DNA from: Catellatospora methionotrophica
GTDB taxonomy: Bacteria > Actinomycetota > Actinomycetes > Mycobacteriales > Micromonosporaceae
DNA length: 64,000 nucleotides
Direction of reading: 5' to 3'
Assembly: GCF_011297335.1 (NCBI RefSeq)
Contig: NZ_JAAOTJ010000014.1
Location: 62,001 to 126,000, forward strand
The translations under genes were made by a program, and so were the position numbers. Under the pieces are notes generated by a model. It worked only from the letters and a program-made list of their open reading frames with translations. It ran no database searches and was not told where the DNA came from. Positions 42,814-50,233 of the stretch are shown here, piece after piece (the first letter of the stretch is position 1; each line of letters starts with the position of its first letter).

Positions 42814-44442
42814 TCACTTGCTGACGGTCACGCTGAAGTAGTCCAGCTCGCGGAACAGGGTCGGGTGGACGTCGTGCAGGCGCGACGACCAGGCGGCGGT
42901 GGCGGACTGGTACCAGATCGGGATGGTCTGCATGTCCTGCAGCACCATCCGCTCCACCTGCTGGTAGAGCGAGTTCGCCTGCTCCTGCGACGGGGCGGCG
43001 TCAGCCTGCGCCAGCAGGGCGTCGACCTGCGGGTTGGCGTACTGGCCGACATTGGACGCGCCGCTGGTGCGAAACAGCGGGTTGAGGAAGTTCTCCACCG
43101 ACGGGAATCCGGCCACCCAGGCGGTGCGGTACACCGCGTCGATCTGCCGGTTGTTCAGGGCCGCGCGGAACTCGCCCAGGGTGGTCTGCGGCTGGAACAC
43201 ACACGGGTGCCCCAGGGTCTGCGCGATGGACCGGCAGACGACCTCCACCCACTCCCGGTTGCCCGAGTCCACGTTCGACGTCAGCGTGATCGGGCCGGTG
43301 AAACCCACCTGGTCGAACAGCTGCCGGGCCTTCTGCGGCTGGTAGGTGCACAGCACACCGCACTGGTCGGGGATGTAGCCCTGCACGTTCGGGGGCACCA
43401 GCCCGGCCGCGGGCACGCGGGTCCCGTTGAAGATCTGCTTGATCAGGGCGGGGCGGTCGATGGCCATGGACAGGGCCTGGCGCAGCCTGCGGTCGGCGTA
43501 CCGCTTGTCGAACATCGGGAACGCGATCGCCTGGTAGCCGAGGTACTTGTAGGCGGCGCGGCGGGTGGTGGGCAGGTCCTTCTCGATCTGGTTGCCCTGC
43601 GTGGCGCGCCACGGCGTGAAGGACAGGAAGTCGAGCCGGTCGGCCAGCACATCGGCGTAGGCCTGGTCGAGATCGGTGTAGAAGCGGTAGTCGATGCCGG
43701 CGATGGAGGGCTTCTGCGCGCCGCCGTAGCCGTCGAACCGTTCGATGAGCAGGTTCTTGCCCTTGGTGTGCGAGACGAACCGGAACGGCCCGTTGCCCAC
43801 CGGGTGCGCCTCGAAGGCCCGGCGATCGGTGAAGAAGGCGGCCGGCATCGGGTAGAAGGCCGCGTAGCCCAGCCGGATGCCGAACTGGGAGAACGGCGCC
43901 TTGAGCGTCACGGTGAAGGTGTGGTCGTCGACGAGCCGCAGACCGGACAGTTGCTTGGCGGGCGGCAGCGCGGCGGGCTGCCGGCCGTCGGGGCCGGCGT
44001 TGTTGACCTGGTCGAAACCCTCGATGTTCGCCATGTAGCTGGCGCTTCTCATCAGGTTGGGCGAGTAGGCGGTGTAGTTCCAGGAGTCGACGAAGCTGCT
44101 GGCCGTCACCGGGGTGCCGTCGTGGAACACCCAGTTCGGTTTGATCGTGATGGTCCAGATCCGGGAGTCGGTCGTGGTGATCGCGTCGGCGACCGCGTTG
44201 CGCGGGGCGGCGGTCTTGGCGTCGTACTCCAGCAGCCCGCGGAACAGCGCGCCGAGCACGGCGATGCCGCCGACCTCGTTGGTGTTGCCGGGCACGAGCG
44301 GGTTGGCCGGTTCGGTCTCGCTGTAGGTGATGACCGCGCCGCGGTCGGCCGCGGCCTGCGGCGCGCCGCTGTCATCGGTGCAGGCACCGAGCAGCACGCT
44401 GAGCAGGACGGCCGCGCTCAGGGCGGCCGGGGACTTTCGCAT
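42814..44442 (-). CDS. Solute-binding lipoprotein (family 5), orphan
   Basis: A 542-aa peptide/nickel-type substrate-binding protein. Signal peptide with lipobox LLGAC, so it is anchored to the outer face of the membrane by a lipid. Family 5 features: NPLVPGNTNEVGG, IKPNWVFHDGTPVTASSFVDSWNY, GNGPFRF and RQALSMAIDRPALIKQIF. No permease or ATPase genes lie in the window, so it must use a transporter elsewhere or act only as a binding protein. It is second in the operon, between the acyl-CoA-dehydrogenase-like gene (38 nt) and the N-hydroxylase (68 nt). Some clusters encode such proteins for product re-uptake, sensing or resistance. AAGGAA precedes the ATG at 44442. Confidence 0.88.
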   Translation of the reverse strand: MRKSPAALSAAVLLSVLLGACTDDSGAPQAAADRGAVITYSETEPANPLVPGNTNEVGGIAVLGALFRGLLEYDAKTAAPRNAVADAITTTDSRIWTITIKPNWVFHDGTPVTASSFVDSWNYTAYSPNLMRSASYMANIEGFDQVNNAGPDGRQPAALPPAKQLSGLRLVDDHTFTVTLKAPFSQFGIRLGYAAFYPMPAAFFTDRRAFEAHPVGNGPFRFVSHTKGKNLLIERFDGYGGAQKPSIAGIDYRFYTDLDQAYADVLADRLDFLSFTPWRATQGNQIEKDLPTTRRAAYKYLGYQAIAFPMFDKRYADRRLRQALSMAIDRPALIKQIFNGTRVPAAGLVPPNVQGYIPDQCGVLCTYQPQKARQLFDQVGFTGPITLTSNVDSGNREWVEVVCRSIAQTLGHPCVFQPQTTLGEFRAALNNRQIDAVYRTAWVAGFPSVENFLNPLFRTSGASNVGQYANPQVDALLAQADAAPSQEQANSLYQQVERMVLQDMQTIPIWYQSATAAWSSRLHDVHPTLFRELDYFSVTVSK

Positions 44443-44480
44443 GGGTTCCTTCTTTCCGGTGGGGGCGGATGGCGGTGGGA

Positions 44481-45695
44481 TCACCGGGGCAGCGGCGTGA
44501 TGCCGAGCGCCAGCGGGAACGAGGGCCGCGCGCCGAGCAGGTGGGCGCCCGCGGTCTGCAGGATGCGGTCCTGCGCCACGATGTGCTGGCACATGGTCGT
44601 GCTGTCGCGCAGCCATCGGTCCAGCGGCGACGGCTGGTAGATCGCCGAGGTCTGGAGCAGGTCGTACAGCCGGGTCACGATCGACCGCGCGGTGCGGAAG
44701 CAGTGCCTGCGCGACAGCGGCAGCGCGGTGCGCTCCAGCGGGGTCAGGTCGTCCAGCGTCCCGCCGGCGGCCAGCACGTCGTGCTGGCGGCGCAGCGCGC
44801 CGTACACGCCGTGTCGGGTGGCCGCGTAGTCGGCCTCGCAGTCGGCCAGGACGGTCTGGGTGCGGTAGTCCTCCGAGCGCCCTGCGGTCAGGGCGGCCCG
44901 GGTCGCGTGGTCGAGCGCGGCGCGGGCCAGGCCGAGCGCGACGCCCGGCATGTTGCGCATGTGCACCTCCGGGTGGGCCAGCACACCCGGCTGGCCGAGG
45001 ATGTCGGCGAAGGTGAAGGTGTGCTCCTGCGGCACGAACACGTCGGAGATCGTGTAGTCGCAGCTGCCGCTGCCGGCCAGGCCGGTGGTGTGCCACGTGT
45101 CGATCACCTCGACCGCCGCGCGGGGCACCAGCAGCGCCAGCGACCCCGGTGAGGTTCCGTCGGGACCCGGCTCGGGCTGGCCGTCGCGGTAGCGGAACGC
45201 CCCGGACACCACCCATTCGGCGTGGGTGATGCCGCTGCCGAACTGCCAGCGGCCGGTGAGCCGGAACCCGCCGGGGACCCTCTCGGCACGGCCGTGCGGA
45301 AACAGCAGCCCGGCGGTCACCATGTCCGGTGTCGGGAACATCCGCGCGGCGACCTCGCGGTCCAGGAACGCGGCGTACAGGCCGGTGTCCGACCCGATCA
45401 TCGCGCACCAGCCGGCGGCCGGATCGCCGTAGGAGATCGCCTCGATCACCTCGGTCTGCTGGATCGAGTCGAGTTCCGGGCCGCCCCGGTCGCGGGTGAA
45501 GCCCATCCCGAAGACGCCGGTGGCGCGCAGCGACTCGACCACATCGGCCGGCAGCCGCCGCGCCTGCTCGATCTCGACGGCGCGTTCCCGCAGCCTGGGC
45601 GCCAGCGCCTGGGCCCGGGCCAGGATCTCCGCGGCGTCGGCGGGCCCCGCCGTCGCCGTGCCATGGCGTGCGCTCTCGCGCTGCATCGCTGTCAT
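44481..45695 (-). CDS. Acyl-CoA-dehydrogenase-like flavoenzyme / group D-type monooxygenase
   Basis: A 404-aa protein of acyl-CoA dehydrogenase fold. Segments AISYGDPAAGWCAMIGSDTG, TGRWQFGSGITHAEW, VIDTWHTTGLAGSGSCDYTI and ALGLARAALDHA match the HsaA/DszC/KijD3 branch, whose members are oxygenases that use reduced flavin from a separate reductase and often hydroxylate nitrogen or sulfur. A flavin reductase is encoded nine genes later in the same operon. The usual acyl-CoA dehydrogenase base is not obvious. It is the first gene behind element B and its divergent promoter region. It could oxidise the hydrazine to a hydrazone, N-oxide or diazo group. Start ATG at 45695; ATG 45686 is an alternative. 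Confidence 0.82.
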   Translation of the reverse strand: MTAMQRESARHGTATAGPADAAEILARAQALAPRLRERAVEIEQARRLPADVVESLRATGVFGMGFTRDRGGPELDSIQQTEVIEAISYGDPAAGWCAMIGSDTGLYAAFLDREVAARMFPTPDMVTAGLLFPHGRAERVPGGFRLTGRWQFGSGITHAEWVVSGAFRYRDGQPEPGPDGTSPGSLALLVPRAAVEVIDTWHTTGLAGSGSCDYTISDVFVPQEHTFTFADILGQPGVLAHPEVHMRNMPGVALGLARAALDHATRAALTAGRSEDYRTQTVLADCEADYAATRHGVYGALRRQHDVLAAGGTLDDLTPLERTALPLSRRHCFRTARSIVTRLYDLLQTSAIYQPSPLDRWLRDSTTMCQHIVAQDRILQTAGAHLLGARPSFPLALGITPLPR

Positions 45696-45786
45696 CGACC
45701 ATCACTTCCTCACGGCTTCGAACCGGCAGCGGGTCGACACGGCCCGCCGGGAAGTCACTCAAGCGGAGCAAGACATTGACGGACAG

Positions 45787-45809
45787 CGTTGGATGTCAGA
45801 GACAATCAA
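45787..45809 (-). promoter_or_regulatory. Cluster element B
   Basis: On the minus strand it reads TTGATTGTCTCTGACATCC, then AACG and, about 10 nt on, GTCAA. It is 92 nt before the ATG at 45695. It aligns with elements A and C (TTGRTT, a CTC-rich centre, ATC and a distal YCAA). Confidence 0.55.
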
Positions 45810-46005
45810 CGGGACGCGCCCGCCGGCGCGGTGCCGCAGGTGCGGCCGCCGCAGATCCCGGCCGAACCCGGCCGCGGCCGGTAGGGCCCGGCGCTCGGGA
45901 GTCCACGCTCGCGGGCGACGCAGCGTTCCATAGAAGCAAGGCGATGGCTTGCCGGGTGCGCAGGTGCTGCCCGCGGCCCCCTGTGCCCCGGCCGGGCCCG
46001 GCGAA

Positions 46006-46028
46006 TTGGTTCTCCTCTGAGATCAAAC
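46006..46028 (+). promoter_or_regulatory. Cluster element C
   Basis: On the plus strand it reads TTGGTTCTCCTCTGAGATC, then AAAC and a distal GTCAA (46035-46039). It is 105 nt before the GTG at 46134 and matches elements A and B with one inserted base. Confidence 0.5.
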
Positions 46029-46133
46029 CTCCCGGTCAACAATCCGCACAGCTCCAATGAGGACCGTTTACCAACCAGCCGGTGGCTCACCGCGTCCGAC
46101 GGAGCCCGGCGACGACCACGTGGAGGCACCACC

Positions 46134-47783
46134 GTGACCACGACCACCGAAAGCCCGCCGCACGTCCTGTCCGTGCTCCGCCAGACCCCCGCACCGGTGC
46201 GCCACCTGCTCGCCGGGGTGCTGATCAACCAGCTCGGCGCGTTCGTGCAGACGTTCATGGTCCTCTACCTGGTGTTCCGGGGCTTCTCCACCGGTCAGGC
46301 CGGCCTGGCGATCTCGGCCTACAGCGCCGGCTCGGTCCTGGGCATGCTCATCGGCGGCGAACTCGTGCAACGGATCGGGCCCCGCGCGACGATCGTGGCC
46401 GCGATGCTCGCCTCCGCGACCGTCCTGGCCGTGGTGCCCCTGCTGGGCCGCCCCGGGATGTACGCCCCGCTGCTGGCCGCGCTGCTGCTGGCCGGGCTCG
46501 CCACCCAGAGCCACCGACCCGCCGCCGCCGTGCTGCTCAGCGAACTGATGCCCGACGACGCCCGGGTCCTGGGCTTCTCGATGATGCGTACGGCGATGAA
46601 CCTCGGCGCCGTGCTCAGCCCCCTGATAGCCGCCGGGCTGATCCTGATCGACTGGAACCTGCTGCTGTGGTTCGACGCCGTCACCGCGCTCACCTATGCC
46701 GTGCTCGCCCGCCGCCTCCTTCCCGACCTGCGGATCGGCCACACCACGACCGGGACCTCCGCACTCGGCACGCGCGCGGCGTACGCGATCCTGCTGCACG
46801 ACCGGCGGTACTGGTACTTCCTCGGCTCGGTGCTGCTGGGCACGGTCATCTACGTGCAGTACACGATCGCCCTGCCGCTCATGATCAGCGCCGAGGGCCA
46901 CCCGACCGGTGTCTACAGTGCCGTGCTGGTGACCGCGTCAGCCGTGCTCATCCTCTGCGAACTGAAGATCACCACGTACGTCACCCGCAGGCCCGGCCAC
47001 GTGGCGGCGACCGCGGGCACCGTGCTGATGGGACTCGGCGTCGCCGGCTTCGGGATCAGCGGCGGCTCCGTCGCGGCCCTGCTCGCCTGCACCGTCGTGT
47101 TCATGCTGGGGATCATGGTCAACGGGCCGACCATGTTCGCCTACCCCGCGACGTTCCCCGCCGCGGTCAAGGCCCGGTACGTCAGCGCCCACCAGGCGAC
47201 CTTCGGGCTGGGAATGGCGCTGGGCCCGCTGTTCGGCGTAGCGGCGTGGCTGGCGCTGGGCCGCGGCGTCTGGTGGCTGTGCGGTGCCCTCGGCCTGCTG
47301 TCGGCGCTGTTCGCCCTGCTCGGCATGCGGCCTGCCGCGTCCGGAACATCCCGACCGATGCCCGATCCGGCCGACGCCGGACCCCCTGAGCCGACCACGG
47401 AGGCCGACATGTTCGAGATCCGCAACCTCGACCGCGACAACCTGACCAAAGCCTACGGCCTGGACTCACAGCGCCTGCTGCCCTGGCCCGCGCTCAACGC
47501 CCCGTTCGAGGGCGCCTGGTGCGTCCTGCGCGCGGGCGACGAGTCCACCCCGCACTCCCACCACGAGTACGAGATCTTCATCGCCATGGTCGGCAGCGCC
47601 GAGCTGCACGTCGAAGGCCACCGCCGCGACTTCGCCGCGGGCGACGTCGTGCACCTGCTCCCGGGCAGCACGCACAAGGTCGTCAACGACGGCCCGGAGG
47701 ACTTCGAGTACTACGGCATCTGGTGGGACCGCGACATGTCCGCCCGGTTCCTCACCCGGCACGAGCAGGACACCACCCGGTGA
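46134..47783 (+). CDS. MFS exporter fused in frame to a zinc-type cupin
   Basis: A single 549-codon frame. Residues 1-405 form a 12-helix major-facilitator transporter (LLAGVLINQLGAFVQTFMVL; GGELVQRIGPRATI, the loop 2/3 motif). Residues 405-425 are a proline-rich linker. Residues 426-549 are a one-domain cupin. No stop separates them. GTG at 46134 has GGAGG 7 nt upstream. At codon 426 an ATG (47409) has its own GGAGG 5 nt upstream, so the cupin may be made both fused and free. The fused C-terminus would be cytoplasmic, where the biosynthetic enzymes act. The stop overlaps the acetyltransferase start (GTGA). A sequencing error removing a stop codon is the main alternative. Confidence 0.85.
   Translation: MTTTTESPPHVLSVLRQTPAPVRHLLAGVLINQLGAFVQTFMVLYLVFRGFSTGQAGLAISAYSAGSVLGMLIGGELVQRIGPRATIVAAMLASATVLAVVPLLGRPGMYAPLLAALLLAGLATQSHRPAAAVLLSELMPDDARVLGFSMMRTAMNLGAVLSPLIAAGLILIDWNLLLWFDAVTALTYAVLARRLLPDLRIGHTTTGTSALGTRAAYAILLHDRRYWYFLGSVLLGTVIYVQYTIALPLMISAEGHPTGVYSAVLVTASAVLILCELKITTYVTRRPGHVAATAGTVLMGLGVAGFGISGGSVAALLACTVVFMLGIMVNGPTMFAYPATFPAAVKARYVSAHQATFGLGMALGPLFGVAAWLALGRGVWWLCGALGLLSALFALLGMRPAASGTSRPMPDPADAGPPEPTTEADMFEIRNLDRDNLTKAYGLDSQRLLPWPALNAPFEGAWCVLRAGDESTPHSHHEYEIFIAMVGSAELHVEGHRRDFAAGDVVHLLPGSTHKVVNDGPEDFEYYGIWWDRDMSARFLTRHEQDTTR
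47409..47783 (+). CDS. Cupin unit with internal start (candidate hydrazine synthetase cupin)
   Basis: 124 residues from the internal ATG. Cupin motif 1, G(x)5HxH(x)3E(x)6G, is intact: G43, H49, H51, E55, G62. Motif 2 ends G86-x2-H89-x3-N93. Thus the metal ligands H49, H51, E55 and H89 are all present. Zinc-binding cupins of this size are the N-N bond-forming half of the hydrazine synthetases, rearranging an O-aminoacyl-hydroxylamine to a hydrazine. The MetRS-like half is encoded at 39888-41408. The canonical SD (47399-47403) inside the transporter frame is strong evidence for separate initiation. A sugar- or sensor-type cupin cannot be excluded on sequence alone. Confidence 0.75.
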   Translation: MFEIRNLDRDNLTKAYGLDSQRLLPWPALNAPFEGAWCVLRAGDESTPHSHHEYEIFIAMVGSAELHVEGHRRDFAAGDVVHLLPGSTHKVVNDGPEDFEYYGIWWDRDMSARFLTRHEQDTTR

Positions 47784-48967
47784 GCGCCATCCGCCAGGTG
47801 CACGGCGAGGAGCGGCTGCGCACCGCCTTCACGCTGTACCCCTACGCCTTCGACCAGACTCCCGCACCCGGCGCCGACGAGCAGCTGCGCGACATCCTGC
47901 CCTTCCACGACGGCAACCACACCCTGGTCGTCGAGCAGGACGGGCGCACGCTGGCCACCGCGGCCGCGATCCCGGCGCACCAGAACCTGCGCGGAAACGT
48001 CCTGCCCATGGCGGCCGTCGCGTGGGTCGCGACCCACCCCGGAGCCCGGCGGCAGGGGCACAGCCGCCGCCTGATGCACCGCCTGCACGCCGACATGCTC
48101 GGCACGGGCCACCGGCTGGCTGTGCTCTACCCGTTCCACCCGTCGTTCTACGAGAAGTTCGGCTACGTGGGGCTGCCGGCCAACCGTACCGCCGTGTTCG
48201 CCCCCGAAGAGCTGTCGCCGCTGCTGGGCCGCAAGCTGCCCGGCGAGGTGACGTGCCGGCGCATCGACGAGGGATTCGACGACTACCGTGCGTTCCACCA
48301 GCGGCTGCTGTCGCTGCGGCACGGGTTCATGTACACCCCGCACTACCGGGCGCGGCGGGCGCTGGCGACGCCCGACCGCTGGCTGGCCGTCGCGACGGTC
48401 GACGGGCAGGCCGTCGGCCTGCTCACCTACCGCATCGACGGCTACGGGGGCCGCCTGCGCGCCGACGAGCTGCTCTACACCAGCGCGCTGGGGCGCACCC
48501 TGCTGCTGCGGTTCCTCGCCGAGCACACGCACCAGGTCTGCCAGATCGAGGTCACCGTCGCGCCCGACGAGTTCCCGGAGACCTGGGCGACCGCTCTCAC
48601 CGTCCGGACCACCGCCGAGACGTCGTACCCCACGTCCCCGGCGCTGATGGCCCGGCTCCTGTCGGTCGACGCGCTGCGGGGCGCGCCGTGCGGACCCGGA
48701 CGGCTGGAGATCGAGCTGGTCGACGACCCGCTGCTGACCGGCCGGCACCTGCTGGACGGCACCGCCGGCAGGATCGACGTCACCGCCGCGCCCGGTGCCG
48801 GGGAGGGGGCCGTGCTCACCGCCGCCGGGCTGGCCGGGCTCGCCTACGGGGTGCTGGATCCGGCCGACGTCGTCGCGCGAGGTCTGGGCGACATCTCCGA
48901 CGATGCCGCCTCCGAGCTGCGGAAGCTGCTACCCGGACGCGTGCCGCACGCTTTCGGCAGGGGCTGA
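47780..48967 (+). CDS. Eis-like GNAT N-acetyltransferase
   Basis: A 395-aa protein with the Eis layout: an N-terminal GNAT domain (AVAWVATHPGARRQGHSRRLM, the acetyl-CoA-binding R/Q-x-x-G loop), a second degenerate GNAT half and a C-terminal SCP2-like domain (GRIDVTAAP onward). Eis enzymes acetylate amines, including aminoglycosides at several positions and protein lysines. Here, as second gene behind the transporter-cupin, it may acetylate the terminal hydrazine or amine of an intermediate, or protect the producer. The GTG at 47780 overlaps the upstream stop. A long hairpin at 48979-49037 follows. Confidence 0.85.
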   Translation: MSAIRQVHGEERLRTAFTLYPYAFDQTPAPGADEQLRDILPFHDGNHTLVVEQDGRTLATAAAIPAHQNLRGNVLPMAAVAWVATHPGARRQGHSRRLMHRLHADMLGTGHRLAVLYPFHPSFYEKFGYVGLPANRTAVFAPEELSPLLGRKLPGEVTCRRIDEGFDDYRAFHQRLLSLRHGFMYTPHYRARRALATPDRWLAVATVDGQAVGLLTYRIDGYGGRLRADELLYTSALGRTLLLRFLAEHTHQVCQIEVTVAPDEFPETWATALTVRTTAETSYPTSPALMARLLSVDALRGAPCGPGRLEIELVDDPLLTGRHLLDGTAGRIDVTAAPGAGEGAVLTAAGLAGLAYGVLDPADVVARGLGDISDDAASELRKLLPGRVPHAFGRG

Positions 48968-48978
48968 CCGCATACCCG

Positions 48979-49037
48979 GCCGCCGTCTCACCCGGCCACC
49001 TGGCCCGCCGAGCGGGTCAGGTGGCGGAGACGGCGGC
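48979..49037. terminator. Long bidirectional hairpin at the cluster boundary
   Basis: Outer arms 48979-48989 and 49027-49037 pair over 11 bp. Inside, 48996-49008 pairs with 49012-49024 over 13 positions (one G-U) around a 3-nt loop. The structure covers the gap between the acetyltransferase and the GPP34 gene and runs over the latter's stop codon (49017-49019). Confidence 0.7.
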
Positions 49038-49694
49038 GGTCGAGGACGAGGCGATGCCGCCGGTGATCGCGGCCATCACGGCCATGTTCATCGCGTAGAT
49101 GACCTTGCCGACGGCCGGTGCGGCCCACTCGCCCTCGGCCAGCTCCATCACCCGGTGGCGCATGTCGTCGTGGTTGATCTCGGGGAAGTAGTGGCGGTCG
49201 AGCAGCATGGTGTGGCTCAGCGCGAGCAGGCTGACCGAGTCGCGGTCGGGCTCGGCGATGCGGTTGACCACGTTGCGGATACGGTCGACCATCGCCTTCT
49301 CCGCCGTCGGGTCGATCATCGGGTAGCGCGGCCGGTGGAAGACGCCCACCACCCGGTGGTCCTCGCGGCGCAGCACGCCCTTGCCGACCAGGTTGTCCAG
49401 CAGCCGCTGGCGGTGGTGCGGCGAGGCCAGATGGTAGATCCACCAGTCGGGGGCGTGGCCCTTGTTGTCGTCGCTGATCTCGTCGAGCGCGGCGTCCTGC
49501 GACGGGTCGCCGGTCGGGGTGTGATCGGCGACCTCCACATGCCCGCGGCGGATCACGATGCGCCCGGCGTTGGCCAGGCTGAGCAGGACCGCGCCCTCGA
49601 TGCCGCAGTCGATGTGGTTGATGGGCACCAGCGGCCTGCCGGTCGCATCGTCATAACTGAGCAGAACCAGCTGCTCGGCCAGCGAGAGCTCCAT
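49017..49694 (-). CDS. GPP34 / GOLPH3-like phosphoprotein
   Basis: A 225-aa protein of the GPP34 family, beginning MELSLAEQLVLLSYDDATGRP, then IDCGIEGAVLLSLANAGRI and DSVSLLALSHTMLL. Eukaryotic relatives (GOLPH3/Vps74) bind phosphatidylinositol 4-phosphate; actinobacterial members are often found near nucleotide-dependent or development genes and have no known function. The C-terminus is rich in Ala/Ser (about residues 205-225). TAAACT ends 7 nt before the ATG at 49694 (leaderless). It is not obviously part of the neighbouring biosynthetic cluster. Confidence 0.85.
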   Translation of the reverse strand: MELSLAEQLVLLSYDDATGRPLVPINHIDCGIEGAVLLSLANAGRIVIRRGHVEVADHTPTGDPSQDAALDEISDDNKGHAPDWWIYHLASPHHRQRLLDNLVGKGVLRREDHRVVGVFHRPRYPMIDPTAEKAMVDRIRNVVNRIAEPDRDSVSLLALSHTMLLDRHYFPEINHDDMRHRVMELAEGEWAAPAVGKVIYAMNMAVMAAITGGIASSSTAAVSAT

Positions 49695-49756
49695 AGGTCC
49701 GAGTTTAGGCGCTTTGCCCCCATCCGGTATGCCGACGGGTGCACTAGGCTGCGGCC

Positions 49757-50230
49757 ATGCGCGAGCACCGCTACGCAGTGACCGTCGAGTGGACCGGCAA
49801 CCAGGGCACCGGCACCGACGGCTACCGCACCTACCGCCGTACCCACGAGGTCAGCGCCCCCGGTCTGCCGACCCTGCCCGGCTCCTCGGACCCGGCCTTC
49901 CGCGGCGAGCCCGACCGCTGGAACCCCGAGCAGCTCCTGCTGGCCTCCCTCTCCCAGTGCCATCTGCTCTGGTACCTGCACCTGTGCTCGGTCAACGGCG
50001 TCGTCGTCACCGGCTACACCGACTCCCCGCAGGCCACGATGACCGAGGACGACGACGGCGGCCGGTTCACCGAGGCGGTGCTGCGACCCCGGGTCGCCGT
50101 CGCCGACGCGTCGATGACCGAGCGCGCGCTGGCCCTGCACCACGACGCCAACAAGGCCTGCTTCATCGCGAACTCGGTGAACTTCCCCGTCCGCCACGAG
50201 CCGGTGATCATCACGTCCGCGCAGGGTTGA
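49757..50230 (+). CDS. OsmC/Ohr-family protein
   Basis: A 157-aa protein of the OsmC family. Cysteines in SQCHLLWYLHLCS (first) and NKACFIANSVNFPV (second) are at the positions of the redox-active pair that reduces organic hydroperoxides, although the first lies in a Q-C-H context slightly unlike the classic OsmC. The beta-sheet region with WNPEQLLLASL is typical. TAGGCT (49745-49750) ends 6 nt before the ATG, so it is leaderless. It converges with the small kinase gene with only 3 nt between stops. Confidence 0.83.
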   Translation: MREHRYAVTVEWTGNQGTGTDGYRTYRRTHEVSAPGLPTLPGSSDPAFRGEPDRWNPEQLLLASLSQCHLLWYLHLCSVNGVVVTGYTDSPQATMTEDDDGGRFTEAVLRPRVAVADASMTERALALHHDANKACFIANSVNFPVRHEPVIITSAQG

Positions 50231-50233
50231 GCG

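Larger units (their letters stand above)
45696..46133. promoter_or_regulatory. Divergent promoter region of the biosynthetic cluster
   Basis: A 438-bp gap without a gene separates the two operons. It holds element B on the minus side (45787-45809) and element C on the plus side (46006-46028). The middle (about 45810-46000) is extremely G+C-rich with several short palindromes, while the flanks are A+T-richer, as expected for promoters. Leaders of about 90-105 nt would precede each first gene. Confidence 0.55.

Noticed and set aside
42814-45771. A 985-codon minus-strand frame that joins an unknown N-terminal part to the binding lipoprotein
   Set aside because: The part beyond 44442 overlaps the acyl-CoA-dehydrogenase-like gene in another frame. 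The lipobox signal peptide at 44442 and its ribosome binding site mark the true start.
33742-48967. A piperazate (KtzI/KtzT) pathway
   Set aside because: An ornithine N-hydroxylase could fit, but no KtzT-like heme protein is encoded, while a MetRS-like gene is.
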